Below, one piece after another: positions 24,380 through 39,700 of a stretch of 64,000 nucleotides of DNA (position 1 is the stretch's first letter; the number at the start of each line of letters is the position of its first letter). The DNA comes from Lucifuga dentata (lineage: Eukaryota; Chordata; Actinopteri; Ophidiiformes; Bythitidae). The translations under genes and the position numbers were made by a program. Below the pieces are notes generated by a model that worked only from the letters and a program-made list of their open reading frames with translations, had not been told where the DNA came from and did not search any database. The DNA lies in the NCBI GenBank assembly GCA_014773175.1, contig VXCM01000244.1, forward strand, positions 162,248 to 226,247. The letters are read 5' to 3'.

Positions 24380-27300
24380 TTTTAAAAACACACTAGCTTT
24401 ATTTGATAAAGTCCCAACACAGTAAAATATTTAAATTAAAAAGCAAAACATTTCCAGGAATCAGAGCAAAAAAATGCACATTTTTACATCTTTACATACT
24501 ACACATACAGAAACCCCATCACTTACAGCACATCCAAATCCTGTAGAGAAAACAATGGGACAAAAGCAGTCACTAATTTAGAGTTGAGAGATGCTTCGAG
24601 TCTTACTGAGTAAAATTTACTGTCAAGGAAAAGCCAATTTAAACTACAATGTAACTATTAGCAGTGCAAATTGTCTTAACAGGCCTATGTCTGAATGATT
24701 CTCTTCTGTATAACAGGCTGCTAAATTATCATTGCACATATTTACTTTTTCAAACACACCTGCAGAGCCAAACGGTTGCTGACATGCTACAGATTGTTAA
24801 AGTGCTAGCTTAGTTAGATTAGGAGTCAGCCTGCAAAATATTTGGTTTTTAATCGATTCCAGAAAAGCAGGCTAGGATGCATGTTTTTTTTAAATTCAGC
24901 TGATGTTCAGATTTACAAGCCTTCTACCAAACTTCTATACCTTTAAAAAAAAAAAAAAANTTTAAAAAAAAAAAAAAAGAATGGTGCTGTGACTCAAAGT
25001 GAAACAGAAGAAAATTGCCTTCAAACATTCAACTGTTTGTTCTGTAATAGGAGTACATTCTGTGATGGTAATGAGACCGTGAATCTGCCCTGCCTATTCA
25101 TAAATGCATAGACAAGTTTTAAACAGTCATTTCCAAACAGAGGTATCAGGTTTCAGGTGTGTGACCTCAGAGGAACTGAGTGAAAATAAATGACAGCAAC
25201 AATAGGAAGCCAAAACATGCACTGTCACAACAAACTATTACTTCAGTTTGAGAGTAGAGGAAGTTTCTGTCCAGCTAAATATCAGATAATGATTTTATTC
25301 AATGCTGAGGACCAAGAACAAAAAATACAAATGCGTTACATATGGTAGTGACTATAGTCAAACATTTAAAGAAATTGACTAGTCAAACCAACATCACAAA
25401 CAGTAGGAAGAGGTTTGTTAGTACCATTTTAAAAAAGATTCCTGACACAGGCAGGTGTACAGGCTAACATCTACTTGTTTAGTTACAGTAATTTCCAACA
25501 GTGATACACATCTCGATACACGTATCTTTCAAGTCCACCAAGTAAACACCAACTAATAACATCAACATTTAAGATGTACTTTTATTTCACTGAAAATAAT
25601 ATACGCTAGATTAATATGTACATAGAAATTAAACTCAAACATTTTGAAAGATCAGCTCATAATCTGACACAAGAGAAGGTTGAGATACTGAACTGAACAT
25701 TTTGAACAAAGATGTAAAGGAAACCAAACTTGTTTCTGTGAGGAAAGGTGCAGTAGTTAAGGTTTTCCAGGCCTGACAGAGGTAGGTAGCATCAGGCCCC
25801 AACTGGGGCCAGAAACCTGAGAAACCACACACACACCTATAACCCTAACCCTCCAGAAATCAAATTATACATCAGTGTACAAGCAAACCCATCTCCAGGC
25901 ACATTCACAATGCACATTGTAGAAAAAAAAAAAAACAAACCTGTGCTAACCCAAGGAATACGACTACTGTGCTCTCTAGACTTAAATATCTGAGCTGATT
26001 TCATCAAAGCCAATCTACCACTTAATGTGTCCGTCTCTACTAGTCAAACTCACCACCGAGATAAGTTAAATATGCTGCACTTCAAGTGTTTGCACTGCAA
26101 GTAACAGAAGTTGTTCATAGTAATGGTTGTCAGTGTGTTTTATGATAGCGCTTAAAGAACCTGAATCCCCGTATTTTTTTAAAACTGTGTCTTTGTGGCT
26201 TGTGAGGCTACAGAGCTGCATCTTCTGCTTTAGTCTGGACCCAAACCAGCATGCTTTGGTTATTAGTGACTTAGGAAACAACTGCAGCTGTAAAATCGAT
26301 GTTGATACACAGTGTTCTGCTACCTGGCTGGTTTTATGATGTTTAAAGTTACATTCAGTGCTGTGCAACAGCTGTGAGAGTGCAAACAGTAAGAGGCCTT
26401 TAAATGCAAGTACCTACTCCTGGACTTGTATATTATTCAGTTTTTGCAAGTGTGGCGCATAGCACGAGACATCAATATGCCAATTATGTGGCATTTAAAG
26501 TGAGGAGCTAACTACGTAGTGATCAGAACGCGATGATTGTAAAATTTAACATGTGCGAGACGTCATTCATCTTTATGTGCAAAAATAGCGAAACTTATTT
26601 GTGACAAGATGGAAAAGTAGTGTTTTACCATGATATCCTCATGAGTAAACAGCCAATACGTAGACAAGTCATAATGAATACCTAAACTTCTCTGACACCA
26701 GTGTCTGTGATCAAACTAGACCTACAGCAAAACCTCACCTAATTATGCTACTATGTCTTTTCCTTTACATTTGTGCAACAACACATAACCTGCTTGCCAG
26801 AGCAAACCAAACCAAGTGACCCATTTTCTAAAAAGGCACAAAGGCACTAGCTTCAAAGTAGTGCAAGGCTCTCTTAAGTCCACTAAGACTACAAGTATTA
26901 CTATTACAACCTATGCTGCTACATAAAGAAACAATTACTCCAAAAGTAAAAACCCAACACAGTCAAAGTGGTGAACACCCAAAAATTTGATTAACTGGCC
27001 ACACATAGTTATTCTCGAGAGACAAAGCCTAGCAAAAGAGGAAGTGTTAATGTAAGCTCAGAGGCCTTTCATATGTTAAAAGAATCAAGAGAAAAACTTA
27101 AGATGATTTGCTCTGAAACCAGAAAACCTTAACAGTTAGCTGGCAATTAAATCCTGGTCAAATACAATTAAGAGATGCAGAGACTTTGGTATACATAAGA
27201 CTTTTCACAACCATACCAATCTCTCAATATCTTTGTATGAGGACACTAATATCCAGTATCACTCATGTTTGGATCATGCATTATACATGCCAACTCTAAA

Positions 27301-27476
27301 TAGGCCACAATCTGGCAGAGATCCCATTTTCACATTTAGGACCAAAGGACCTGATCATATCTGCCTCATGTGACCTTCAGAAAAGTGATTCTGTCACCCT
27401 GTCAATAAAACCTGCATTCCCGGAACATGTGACTGATTTTACGGATACAGGTCCCAATGCATCAATATATCCCTCC
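24380..27476 (-). other. trim36: Probable trim36 3' UTR
   Basis: No other gene is seen here. On the minus strand AATAAA occurs at 25586-25581, followed by GT-rich sequence (TTGATGTTATTAGTTGGTG), and again at 24403-24398, followed by GTGTGTTTTT. Either could end the transcript, giving about 1.9 or 3.1 kb of 3' UTR. The extent is inferred. A poly-A run with an N lies at 24945-24976. Confidence 0.45.
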
Positions 27477-27846
27477 TTAGAAGGTCAGTCTCTTGGCGGT
27501 CGTGAACTCCTCCAGTTGCACCTTGCCGCTGCCCATGAGGCCAAAAGCTGGATACATTGTTCCTGAACAATCCACCTGCCTCTCGTAAAGGCACCTCATG
27601 GTGTCGGCATCGTAGAAATACACCCGGCCAGCATCATAATCTAGACATACACCTATACGTTGTGGCATGGGAAGCACACGGTTTCCAGGATCACTGGATG
27701 TTGCATTTGCTGTGGAAACAGTGGAGGATGAAGAAGTCTTGGGGATGAAGACTTTGCCCATGCCTAGAGTGAGAAGGGTGAAGGGCTGGGAGAGCTCATA
27801 GCATGTGTCCTCACTGCCGCTATCATGGCCACTGTCATGGTCAAAC
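27477..27846 (-). CDS. trim36: trim36 exon 13 (SPRY end, stop)
   Basis: Acceptor ACGTTCACCAG ends at 27847; stop TAA at 27479-27477. Encodes [38 protein letters not shown] and ends [13 protein letters not shown]. The [11 protein letters not shown] acidic insert is characteristic of this SPRY subgroup. Confidence 0.96.
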
Positions 27847-30800
27847 CTGGTGAACGTGGGAACAAAAAAAAAATCAAAGAGATCAAAGGCAGGGATAGAT
27901 GGGTGGAAGGAAATTACTTCTGTCAGTTATGCAAATTAAAAGGAAGAGTGAGGTGAGTTCCAGTTTATTCAAGTATGGTTTGAGTTTTTATAGTGGATTG
28001 TCAAAAGGTCAAGATTTCAATAAAGACTCACTTGTAAAAGTGGAAGTATCTACAGTGCCTTAGGTATGAGAATAATGTTACTCATTTAATGACACTCAAA
28101 AATATTAAGAGCATAGTAAATATTACCAGTATTCAAGAATTTCTTCAGATCAAAAAATAATTTGCATACAGTATAACTTTAAATCATGTTCTGTATTTAT
28201 CACCTGCCATGTGCTATATTATGCAATCACCATGAAAAATGTACATTTACACAAATGTGTACCTTGACATGCTTTTATAAGGGCTGATCCAGTAAGAAAG
28301 GCAGACTGTAAACCTGTAAGCTCTTTACCAGTTAATACTGGCTCACTCTCTTACATCACAGGATTAAATATGACTCAAAGTCACTTAACGCTGCACCAAG
28401 AATATGAGTGTGATGTGTTTGCTGCAATCAGGTATGTTAAATTATCTGTACAATTTACTCTTGTTGATAATGATGGCAGTTTGTTAGATACACAGACAAA
28501 CCTGCCGCTTACTTACCTTGGGCTACTGCTATCTCTGGGATTGTGAAACCATTCAAGCAGCTTGGAGTCAGAGGCGACTCCAACTTTGACCATGTAGGAG
28601 TGTGACTCCACCCTGAAGGCCCAGTAGTGCCTGCAAAACATTCGTCATCAGTTCCACTTTTAATGTTTGTACTGCATAGCTGGAAATTCTAACGACCCAC
28701 CCTCACTCCCAAGAATTCCCTCATAGGGATCAATTAAGTGTCACTCATTTAGAATAGAGCCTAATTAAGATGTACAGAAAAGAGCATTCAATAATCTCAC
28801 CATCTTGTGCTAAAAAATTTATTTCTATCCCTGCTTCCTCTTGAATATTAAATATATTAAGTTTAACAGCATGACACACTGCTAGTGTAATGCACAAGGT
28901 ATAGCAAGCTTCAGCATGGTTGTGTTTCCTTTCAATCAAGTGCCTGTGTTGTGTCATCAATGGCATCACTCTGCCTAAATTTACACTGGCTAGACGAATG
29001 ACTGTGTGCGCATACATCCTACAGATTTGTCCATTTTAATTGAAAATCATTACACATTAACTGACTTCACAGTAGTAGCTGTAGCATATCTAATATGTTG
29101 CTGGATAACTTCCATGTACAGATTCCCGGTGTTCTCCATTAGTGGCCTACCTTCCCTGAGAGATGCCCGTGTCCCCAATAATGTAGTCTAGTGCAATGTA
29201 GCTGCCAGTCTGCACACGCTCTGCTCCAAGAAGGAAGGCCATGCCTGCCACACTCTCCACAGTGTCCTGCCTTTTGTTTAGCACCAGGCGCTCTGTGCTG
29301 AAGCCACACTTGTCACTGAACAGGAAGCCAAAGGCTGAATGTGAAAAGTTGGGGCAGATGAGTGGGAGTGTTGACAAAAAGTGAGAAGAAAAGAGGACAA
29401 AAAGGTGATTGAGACAAAAGAATGACAGGAACAGAAAAAGAATACAGAGATTACTGTAATTGCAAACAACTCATACAATAGGCAATTGAAAAAGAGTAAG
29501 TGATAAAGGCTGACACATGGGGGCGCTATAACACAATCTTTAACAGCTACAACGTTTGCCATCAACACCATGAAAAAATGCCAAGTCAGTTTCTCACATA
29601 TATCAGCCATTAAACATGTTCTATAAATAATTTATGGGCCAAAGGCCATGATTAGCATAATGTAGGATACATATAGGATGACATCATTATGCCTGTTCAC
29701 TCAATCAGCCTGTAAAAACTAAGGTTATAACAGAGGAAGACCCGTTCATTTGCATGTATCTGGGGAAGTCCTAACAACTAGGGCATGATAATCGGTCTGC
29801 CTGTAGGGTGAAAAAACAACAATGCTGCTGTTACATGTAAAGTTACACAGTAGGTATACACCAGTACTGATAGCAGTATGAGGTACTGGGCAAATACCAG
29901 ACTAAAATCTTATAACAAAAGCAATAGATAACATGTCTGAATAAAAACAAACTGGATTGATTTTCTGCAGTTTTGGAAAGTTGAAGCTTGCGTTTCACTG
30001 GTGGCAAATCAATTTTTGTTATCAGAATTATATTAGATGTAATACGACAAAGTAATGTCTACACCACATTACAAACTACCTCAGTCAGTACCATTTAATC
30101 AAATTAATCAAAGAATCAAAAAGGCAAACAGTATGAAATTGATGCAGTATAAAGCATCGCATCAACTAAATTTTACATCCAGCACTGTAGCATACCTACT
30201 TCTTCATGAAAAGACCATTTGGTATCAATACAGTAATATTACCATTACAGTGATGGCACCTATGCCAGAAAAACTGCTCAACAATAATCAAATAACCAAA
30301 TCTCCTTGACAACAATGGTTCAGTAGCCACGGGCCCAGAAAAGGAAATGCTTTTTAGACACAACAGGTACATTAGCTGTTAAAAATGCAGCTTCTGTGCC
30401 AGGCAAAAAGGCACTAAATACAAGTAATGACTATACTGGTGATACCAGCGATAACTGCTGACTAGCACTGAGCTCGGCTGTGTTGTTTCATTTATAGCAG
30501 GGCATAACTGAAGAGTGGTCGTCGTCTGAGATCCCAGCTGTCTCCCCTTGCTCTGTCCCATGTGAGTGTGAGCATATTTTGACCGCCTGTTTCCACCATG
30601 GCCTGAAATTCCACCTCATTACTGCAGCACAGTGAATCCCTCCACTCTTACACGAACACAGAGCACAGGAATGCGAAAGCTCAAACCACAACACAAGTGA
30701 CAAGACATTCATGGGACACAAATCAAAGCACAGTCATATCAGAACAAGGCCATGTATGCATATGTATAACTAACAGATTTTGATGTTGATGTGTCCCTGA

Positions 30801-33671
30801 AAAAAAAAGATGTTTATTTTAATTTAATTTATTATTTTTTTAAAAATACGAGATGTGCATTCTGGGGAAAAAAAAAAAAAAAAAANAAAAAAAAAAAAAA
30901 AAAGATTCTGGGAACTGAGTTCAAAATTTAAATTCAAATGCTATGCTTTTAATAATCTCTCAACCTAATCTGCATCTTCCACTTGAAAAGAATGATAGAC
31001 AATAAAATGCACATTTCAGTACAAGCATAACCAATACATGCAGTCCAGAGTAAGGGGAAGTAATGATTCCGCACCAAATTAAAATTATGAGCAGATGGTT
31101 GGCGAAAATGATTGTTTTTAATGAATACCATATGAAGTCCGTTGGGTAAACTTAGAAGTCAGTCACAGACGCAAACTAAACTTCAAGTGCAGGCTGTCCA
31201 GATTCTGGTTTGTTTTTTTTTTGTTTTTTTTAAACCTTTATTTATCCAGTGTTAGTTCACTGAGCATCAAATGCTCTTTACAGAAATGCCCTGCTCACAC
31301 ACATTCATATCTGGAAGCCGCCCAGTACAACCACATACTTCTCTGCTGAGCAGCTCCAGTGAAGCATTTGGGGATTAGGTGCCTTGCTCAAGTGGTGATA
31401 ATGAGGGAGGGACAGATACTGCTCATTCACCTCCTCAGCTCCCCAACCCTGATTTCTACTGCCAGTCCAAGGATTGAACTGGCAACCTTTCGGTCACAAA
31501 CTCCCTTCTCTAACCTTTAGGCCACTACTGCCCAGGTTATCAGGACTCTAATCCTTTACATTATAACAGTGGCTTAATTAATGGACTTAGCATCAACAGT
31601 AATAACACAGCATTCACTGAATCTGAAGACATGAAGTGCGGCCTTTGCCTACATCCATTATTTATTAACAATTTTGAAGTCAAAAAAGTGCCAATGGAGG
31701 TTGTCAAAAATTGATCAATCTCATCTCGCATCCTCTTTTCAAAAGCTTAAGTAACATGTTGACATGTCACCTCAGCACTGTCCTTCATATTCCCTTCATC
31801 TACCTAAAGACGCAAAGAATGGATCAGAACGTGCACACGCATCAAGGATACGAACACATACAACAACTTTCCAACTTTCTGAAAAATTATGAATTCCTAC
31901 ACACTTCCCCCCATAGGTCATAGATTTATCTACTGTGTCTCCCACACTTACCGGGGAAAGGCGGGGTNCTTCCCCCCATAGGTCATAGATTTATCTACTG
32001 TGTCTCCCACACTTACCGGGGAAAGGCGGGGTGTGGAAGGTGACCTCAGGGCTGTAGGGGCTGTACATGGAGTTCCGACAGCTTCGGACTCTGAAGGCGT
32101 ACAGGCTGTCAGGGTCCAGGTCACAAACTACAGTGCCGGGACCATAGACTCTGTCTGTAGCCCTCCAGGCACCACTGTCCTCACCATCCTCCTGGGAAGG
32201 GGACTGGCTGGGGCACCCAAGTCTGGAGTGACAGAACATAAACCAATAATAAACCAAAATTAGTGGTTATTTCAATCTTTCACATACTTAGCTGGGCTGT
32301 GAATCTACACCGTCCTTCACTCTTCAAACTATGGTTATTCAGTTCACTACAATAAGTTGGATACCTGCTACCCAATCAGAATCTATCTATCTATATGTGT
32401 GTGTGTGTGTTCCCCACCTGCGGTACTCAAGCACATGATGATCTGTAGGCAGGTGGTCATCAGACAGCCGCCAGCAGATTGTAGCCTCGTTGTAGACTCT
32501 GCTACAGGACAGGTCGATCAGAGGAGGGTCTGGGACTGGAGAAGGGTAGTGAAGAAAAGAAATGAAATCATTAGCTACAAAGTGAGATAACCAATTTGTG
32601 AACAGCATAACAGAATATGCATGAGTCACTAAAAGTTGGACGAGTTGGAGTAAGGCAACAAGGAACACTTTAGTACCCAAACTCTGTCAATACATAATCT
32701 TTTTATGTTTTGACAAACATAAAAAGACAGTGCTGACAGATGTAATGATCTAATACATGAGCTGCTTAAAAACAGCCAAGACCAACACAAAGAAATGCCA
32801 GAAAAATGCCATAATCATGTGAAACACCCTTAACAGCACAACACAACAGCACAATAATAAGGTTTTAAGCAAATGAGGCAGTTCAGTGTAATAAAGATTA
32901 GATTTGTCAGGATCAAGAATATCCACTTAGGACAATGTACAAGACTGTCTTACATAATGGAGCTGGTTAAGAGGTTCTCATAAAGACGCACTGCCAGGAA
33001 ATGCACTCTGATGTACACACACCCTTGGTCTCTTTAAACTCCTTATACACTACTGCCCTTGTTTCATCCCATCCTTTCATGTCTCTCTGTGGCATCCTTG
33101 ATAAGGATTCCTCTACACTTCTTAATCTTCTCTTCCCTCTGGAAACAGAATCTCATTACTGTAACCATGTCGGACACTGTCTTCTTTTTAAGATCAATGC
33201 CAGCTTTGCTAACTGTTCTGCTCCTATAAAATTTTGTTCTCCTGCTCATCTCTTTTGTAACATTTCCATTCATTCCATTCCATCCATTTTCAAAATTGCA
33301 ATGTCTTTGAATTATGTTAATCTACATTATCTGATTTCTTGTAGGCATAAATTGCTTTCGTCTAGACGAAAGCAATTTATCTATAGACGCTACAGAATCT
33401 GTTAATTTAAATAGCCTAGCACATTTTCACGTACAACCTGTTTTCCATTGATTAGCTGGTAAGGTACAATAAACAGATGCATTGTAGAGAGTATGTAATT
33501 AGAAAAATGCTGATGAAGATTGAAAAAGACCTCTCTTTTCTTTTAGCACTCTAGTTTAAGAAGCTCTACAAGTTCCAAACCAAAATGGCATTGTTTTGGT
33601 CACAAATCTCTTAAAGAGAATTAATTCCATAAACAGATTATATTCATGTTTCCATTACCCCTCATTTATAT

Positions 33672-33708
<37 letters not shown>

Positions 33709-36700
33709 TTGCACTCTCCTGAGTCATGCCACTCTTACTGCATTTTCTCTATCCCTTCATCATTGCTTATTCAAATAATAAACTATCCCAAACCTCTTCA
33801 TCCATTCTTACCACTGAAACAACAATTACACCCCTTGTTTCAGGTTAGATTAGCAGAAAGGCAATCAGACATGTCAGTTATGCTCTAAAAGACTGTATAT
33901 CACAGGAGGGCAGCCAACCAGCAGCTACACTAGGTAGCATAGAAAGAAATACATTTTTTTCCCCACTTTTTGCATTATTGTGTGTCTAACAGTTTTCTCC
34001 AAAACTAAATTTAAAAGTGACAATGCTTTGAATGCCTTTCATAAGACCCTTTCTACTTGATAAGAGCAGAAGAATGCATTGGCTATTATTCTTATGTGAC
34101 AGGGTTCATGGGAGCTCTGGTCCTAAATGGTGCAGAGTTGAGTGGCAGGCAAAGCCCCAGTATGGCAGCCGTCCAGCCAGCACAGCAGGCAGAAACCCTC
34201 AGAGTTCAGCTATTCCCAGAAAAACAGCCCTATCCATCCCATAAGACAGCAGCAAGGGCGAGTTACACAGCAGGGAGCCTTCTGCAGTAGAAATCTTAAC
34301 TTTTAAGTTGGAAATGGAAGAGAGAAGTATTTTCAGCAATTTTGTCTGCAAAGCCTGAGAAACATTAGAGGAAAAGTCCAATTTGAAGAAATTGACATTT
34401 ACAATTGAAAACACTATTTTTCACTGCCTATTGGGAGGAAAAAAAAAAAAAAAAAAAANAAAAAAAAAAAAAAAAAAAGAGTGCAGGGTCAAAACTCACA
34501 AAAGGCCCAAGTGGGGTTAGCATGAGAGAGCACAAACACCCTCTTATCTACAACAGGAAGAAATGAAACACATAGCAAAGCTATAAGCAATTCGGAAAAA
34601 ATCCAACACATGCACCCTTATGTACCAAGAAGAACACAGGCACTTTTTTATTCTTGTATTCTATGCAATGAATGGGACAATGGGATATTTAGTTACATTT
34701 TCCATTATTCCCTCCAAGAAAGCATCAGTGCATCATCTGCTGCCAAGACTTCAATTAAATCTAGGCAGTACAGAATAGCCCCAACAGTTTCTTTTGCCTC
34801 TGTGATTTCAGACTGAGAGCATCATTAACTCTTGCAGGCAACTCAGCTCAACTTTAGTACAAACATCAATATGACTGCCAACCAACTGCTGCATGCAGCA
34901 CTTTCCATAAAAGCTGTGGCACTTATTACTTTTTTACTTTCTAAATTCAGATGCATTTTCCACAAAACTTTAAACTTAAACTGATGTCTGAAAATGCAAA
35001 ATAACATGGGCCTCCAAAAGCCAGAAACATGATCCGACACAAATAAATGCCACGTACAATGAGCAAAGGTACATGCAATAAACATTTTCTGGTTCTAGAT
35101 ATCTAGTTAATTGCTACTGAGATGGTTAATTATTAATTTCACAACAATGCAGTTTACAGCCAGGCTTTTTAGTGGATGATACAGTAGGCTGAATCTAACA
35201 TCTAAACTGCTGAAGAAAGCCTAAATATACTAAATGATCACTATGAGATTCATGATTGTAATACATCTCAGGAAAGTATTTTGCTTCTTAGGTTGAAGAC
35301 TTTCAAAAGAGATTTAAGTAAAATAACCAAGTGTATTCAAACAACAGCAAATAATCACTGACACACTGAAACAGAGTGTCACTGTCCTTTAAAAGATCAG
35401 ACTGAAAAACATCGGCATTAATTATTACAGCATTCACTCAATCTATAAAGGATACTGAAACTGGTGTCGTTTTGAAATGCATATCTGTCTTTACAGGCAA
35501 TCAGTTAATATGTTTTGATGCTTGTGTAATGTTCCTCATCCCCCAACCAATTCTTAATTACAGTATGTTCTACTTTCTTTCCTGTGTCCTATTAATATCT
35601 GCTTCTCAAATGACCCAGTTTACCCAGAAGAACCTATAAAGATGAAGGAGACCTAATCTGCAGGGTTCTGTCTGTAAAGCTTGACTTATTTTCTGCATTT
35701 CTCGTCACTTTAAGTTTGGACTTCTTCTACTCTGCAGCACAACAAATATTAAATGTGAGCATTAAATGGATTATTCACACAGTTCAATTAAAGAACTACC
35801 AGCTCTATTGGATTTGTTAGTTAACCAAGCATTTGTAAATTTGCTTAGTCAGCCAAAAATTAGTCCAATCCAAGTCCAACAGTCTGTAGGCTCTGGAAAA
35901 AAAAAACTCACAGATTTTACATTACAATTTATACAGTGGAAAAACACACAACTACAAATTCATGTCACTTCCAGCCTCGTTTGTCAGCAACGGTTTCACC
36001 GAAACAACCGTCTCTTGTTTAGTCGCATCCACTTGAGCAATACTGGCCCAAGGCCAAAGAGAGCTCAGCTTTGTCTGGATTGTTAAGAAAGGTCTAATCC
36101 CATAATAATTAAAACTTTTTTAGAACACTAAGATTTTTGGACACTGCAATGCTAAACCGAAGTATTTACTTTGTTTTCTCATTGGTCATTTACATTTTTG
36201 GCTCCTCACGTTTCCCCAAACCTCAAACACCAGCTTACTCTCACTGTGTTTGAAATAACTGTCACAACTAACCGTCATCATCTGTAACGGCAACATTCAA
36301 TACTGCTCTCCACACACTGATTTACAGAATACACATCAGATTAGACACCAGTCAGACCAAAGACACACACATCAAATCCAGCCAAATGTCTCCTGCTGTC
36401 ACTCAGTGGAAATCAGCCTCTTTCAGTCTAATGTTTATATGCACGCCAATAATCTAATCACAGCGTGATTACAGCAGCAGTTTGAGTGAGGTGAAGGCCA
36501 TGTAAACAAACCCCCATGCTCTTATTAATGTGATTACTATTAAGGTGATTATGCTCATAATCTGGTAACCATAATCACAGTAAGAAATGTGTATTCTATA
36601 ATCAGATTATGTCCACTGTTTGATAAAACTTCACCTGATGTTGCACGTGATCATTACATAAACCTGATATGATCCTATTTTAAATAGTCAGGAGAGGATC

Positions 36701-39700
36701 ACTGACACAAACGTCTCAGAAAGATGATGTTAGTAGAAGTATCTTCAAAAGCAATAGCATCAGCAAAACTCAAGCAAAAACCTATTTACTTTCCCTTATT
36801 TAGTCATTTTTGAAACCTGTTCAGTTATTTGTTGACTTCTGATGTTTATTCTTGGCAACTTTTATTGATCTTTTGAACTCTGTTGTCTGATAAGTTTTAC
36901 AGCAGCAAAATCCCCTGAGAGCATATCCAGGGTTGCAACCCATTTAACTGATTAAGCAGCCCACAGACGACCTCTGACCTCTTAACACAGCACCGTTCAC
37001 AGGGCTGTGCACGTGATGGACAGGTGATGACACACTGCTTACTCTGACCATTTCAACTTGTTTAAAAGTTTACTTAAAGAACTGAACATTCTAAAAGGCA
37101 AAACTGTATATCACCACGTTTTGCCATGGTAAAGAGGACACGGGAACAAAGAATGTCTTTATCTTCTGTGATGAATAGAGAAGCCCCGTAAATGTCACCA
37201 TATTTTCCTGACTTCAATTAACAATCACTTTTTCCAGTCAATTGTGGTCAAGCTTTCACTGCAGCTTGTCATACAACATGAAGTATGTGAGACATGTGTG
37301 GCAACAGAACATTGGCAGTATGCCCAAGAACAATTTGTGATCCCATAACTCAAACATGTTAAAAACAACATGTTTATTTAAAAAAAAAAAACACTTCAAC
37401 AAATCGCCAATAGGAAAATAAAAGCATGAAGGTGAGTCACATGACATTTAGTTGTAACTAGTTTTAGGAAATGTTGAAATGAATGTACCTCCATTAAAGC
37501 ATATCTCTTTGAGCAGAGTCTCTTCTCGGGACGTGTCCAGCACAAACTCATCAAAGCAGGGGTCGGCCGCAGGGTGGAAGGTTCTCAGAGAATCTGTGGC
37601 CTTCTGAATTCTAAAAGTGCAAAGCAGACATGAAATAACTGGAGGAAGATCTTAATGGTGATCTTAATTGGCAAAGAGAATCATACACGTATATTTATGA
37701 CCCTTTAATGCATGTAGGACTTTGCACTGCCATAATTGTAATTAATCAAACCTGGTAGTCTGGGTGTGTATGGACACTTAAACAAGAGAAAACCTTATAG
37801 GCTTCTGGCTATCATGCTGTTGAAAGTTAAGCTTCCCTGAATAATCACACCTTCTAACACAGATCAATTATCTGGCTTAATGCTGCCATACACAGCATTA
37901 ACTGCACTCCGCTGTATGTCTGTCCTTAATTGTCCCTTTGAGACTGTTTCCTACCCTCTGTGCATACGACTTTAAAGCTTTGTATGTTTAAACCCCTGAC
38001 ACACCCAGTCACCCTAACATATAATCTGATTGATGCCCACATCACGAAAATAACCACCTAAATCCCACTTATGAAATCAACTAACTGGAGTCCATGATGG
38101 TGTGTAGACAATACAAAAGAAGTCAGTACAGACTTGCTTGAAATTTCAATCTGTAGACTTGATAATAATTTATGACTTAAGTTAATTGTAAGACTTAGTT
38201 AATTATTAATTTGATAACACTGTGATTAACGTCAGGATTTTAAAAGATGACAGGCTGTAGCTAATATTTATTAAAGGACTTGGCTCATTTAACTGTCACA
38301 CTGGAGGTACTGCATGTATCTGTGTACTGCTGGACTATTCCACTGCACAGTATGATGCCAAAGTGTTTAATATAAAGTTATTTACGGGTAACGTTACTGC
38401 TGACCACAATCTTTTATCCACACATATTTCTAGTTCAAAGACTGCTGAGCACTCAGTACTGTTTTCTAAGACACTTCTGCTTTTCTTTCAGGATTTAAGT
38501 ATCTCATTACTGAAGCTCTAGAGGTGCCCAACATCCTAAGATGAGATAATGTCAGCAGTGACCTGATGTGAGTTAGATGAAGAGAACTACAATTTAACAT
38601 TTAGTTGAGGTTAAAGCCGAGTGATAATATTCATATAACAATGGCACTACAATATGAGACTCCATGTTTGAGGATTTTGGTACGGTAATATTGGCACAAC
38701 AGTAGCTTATATGTTTTTCTGGCAGGATTTGGACCTTATCTGACTGCTTGCTGTGACAGGAACAAAATCCTCTGCATGCCTTTCCATTATACACATATTA
38801 ATAATTATATTCATTCAAAATATCCTATGATTATGTATCTTCTAATTCTTTGGATACTTACCTGACATGCAGTTGCTTTGCAGTCTGTACAAAGCAGGAC
38901 TGGTCAGTCTCTTTCAGCACCTCCTGAGCGTAGCCCACCAGACCACTGTTCTCCAGCATGCCTTGGTACTCCTCCACCTGGGGAATATTTTTTCTAATAA
39001 GTCATTGTTTTAGAGCATGCTTAAGTCTGTTTATTAAAGATACGACTCCATATCAAATATATCAATTTCAAAATAAAACAACTGGCTTGTTTTCAACTGC
39101 AGTCCCCATAATTAACTGAAATATTATGAAACCAAATGACTAATGTGCTCTTCTGATTAACAATAATGCAAGCAGGACTTGCTGGCTATCAAGAGGTAGA
39201 GTAAGGACAACATGAGTTTCTACAGATGAAATTCAGTCCTTCTAAATCGCTGCTGTACCTGAGCCTTGAGCTGGTCCAGACGTCGGTTTCGAGACTGTTC
39301 AATGGACCTCAGCATCTCTGACTTTCTCTCGTGCAGGGTCTCAAACAGATGCTCAAAGTGTTCGTTGGCTTGACGCTCCGACAGCTGACCATTTTCCTGT
39401 CAGGAACAATATGCAGAAAGTTACTGATTTGACATCATTGGAATTAATTAACAATGTCTTTGATGATCAAGGAGATCACTATCATCATTATCATGGAAGT
39501 TCTGTCTTTTATAGTTTGAGAGCGAATAAGAGACTCCAGAAGCATATAAACTACACTTGCTCGTAGATGATGTACAATGACAGAAATATGTAGAACACAA
39601 TACAACACAAAATAACGCAACAACATCTCACCCTCAGATATACTGCTTTGATAAACACCAGAAACACTGTATGTCGGGGCACATTTGAATACCATACTAG

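Larger units (their letters stand above)
28631..32016 (-). other. trim36 introns 11 and 10 (around exon 11)
   Basis: Intron 11 is 28631-29150 and intron 10 is 29335-32016. Intron 10 holds a poly-A stretch with an N (30868-30903) and a full-length-looking SINE (31210-31533). Nothing else was recognised. Confidence 0.7.
32536..37488 (-). other. trim36 intron 8
   Basis: A 5-kb AT-rich intron holding a 34-bp perfect palindrome (33347-33380), a 31-nt poly-A run (33676-33706) and an A-tract with an N at 34459. No coding sequence was recognised. Confidence 0.7.

Noticed and set aside
31904..31967. Second copy of the trim36 exon 10 donor
   Set aside because: Exact copy of the adjacent 64 bp across an N; not an alternative donor.
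33001..33405. 134-codon plus-strand frame in trim36 intron 8
   Set aside because: No motif, ends inside the palindrome, antisense to a well-defined gene.
35766..36086. 106-codon plus-strand frame in trim36 intron 8
   Set aside because: No family resemblance or splice support.
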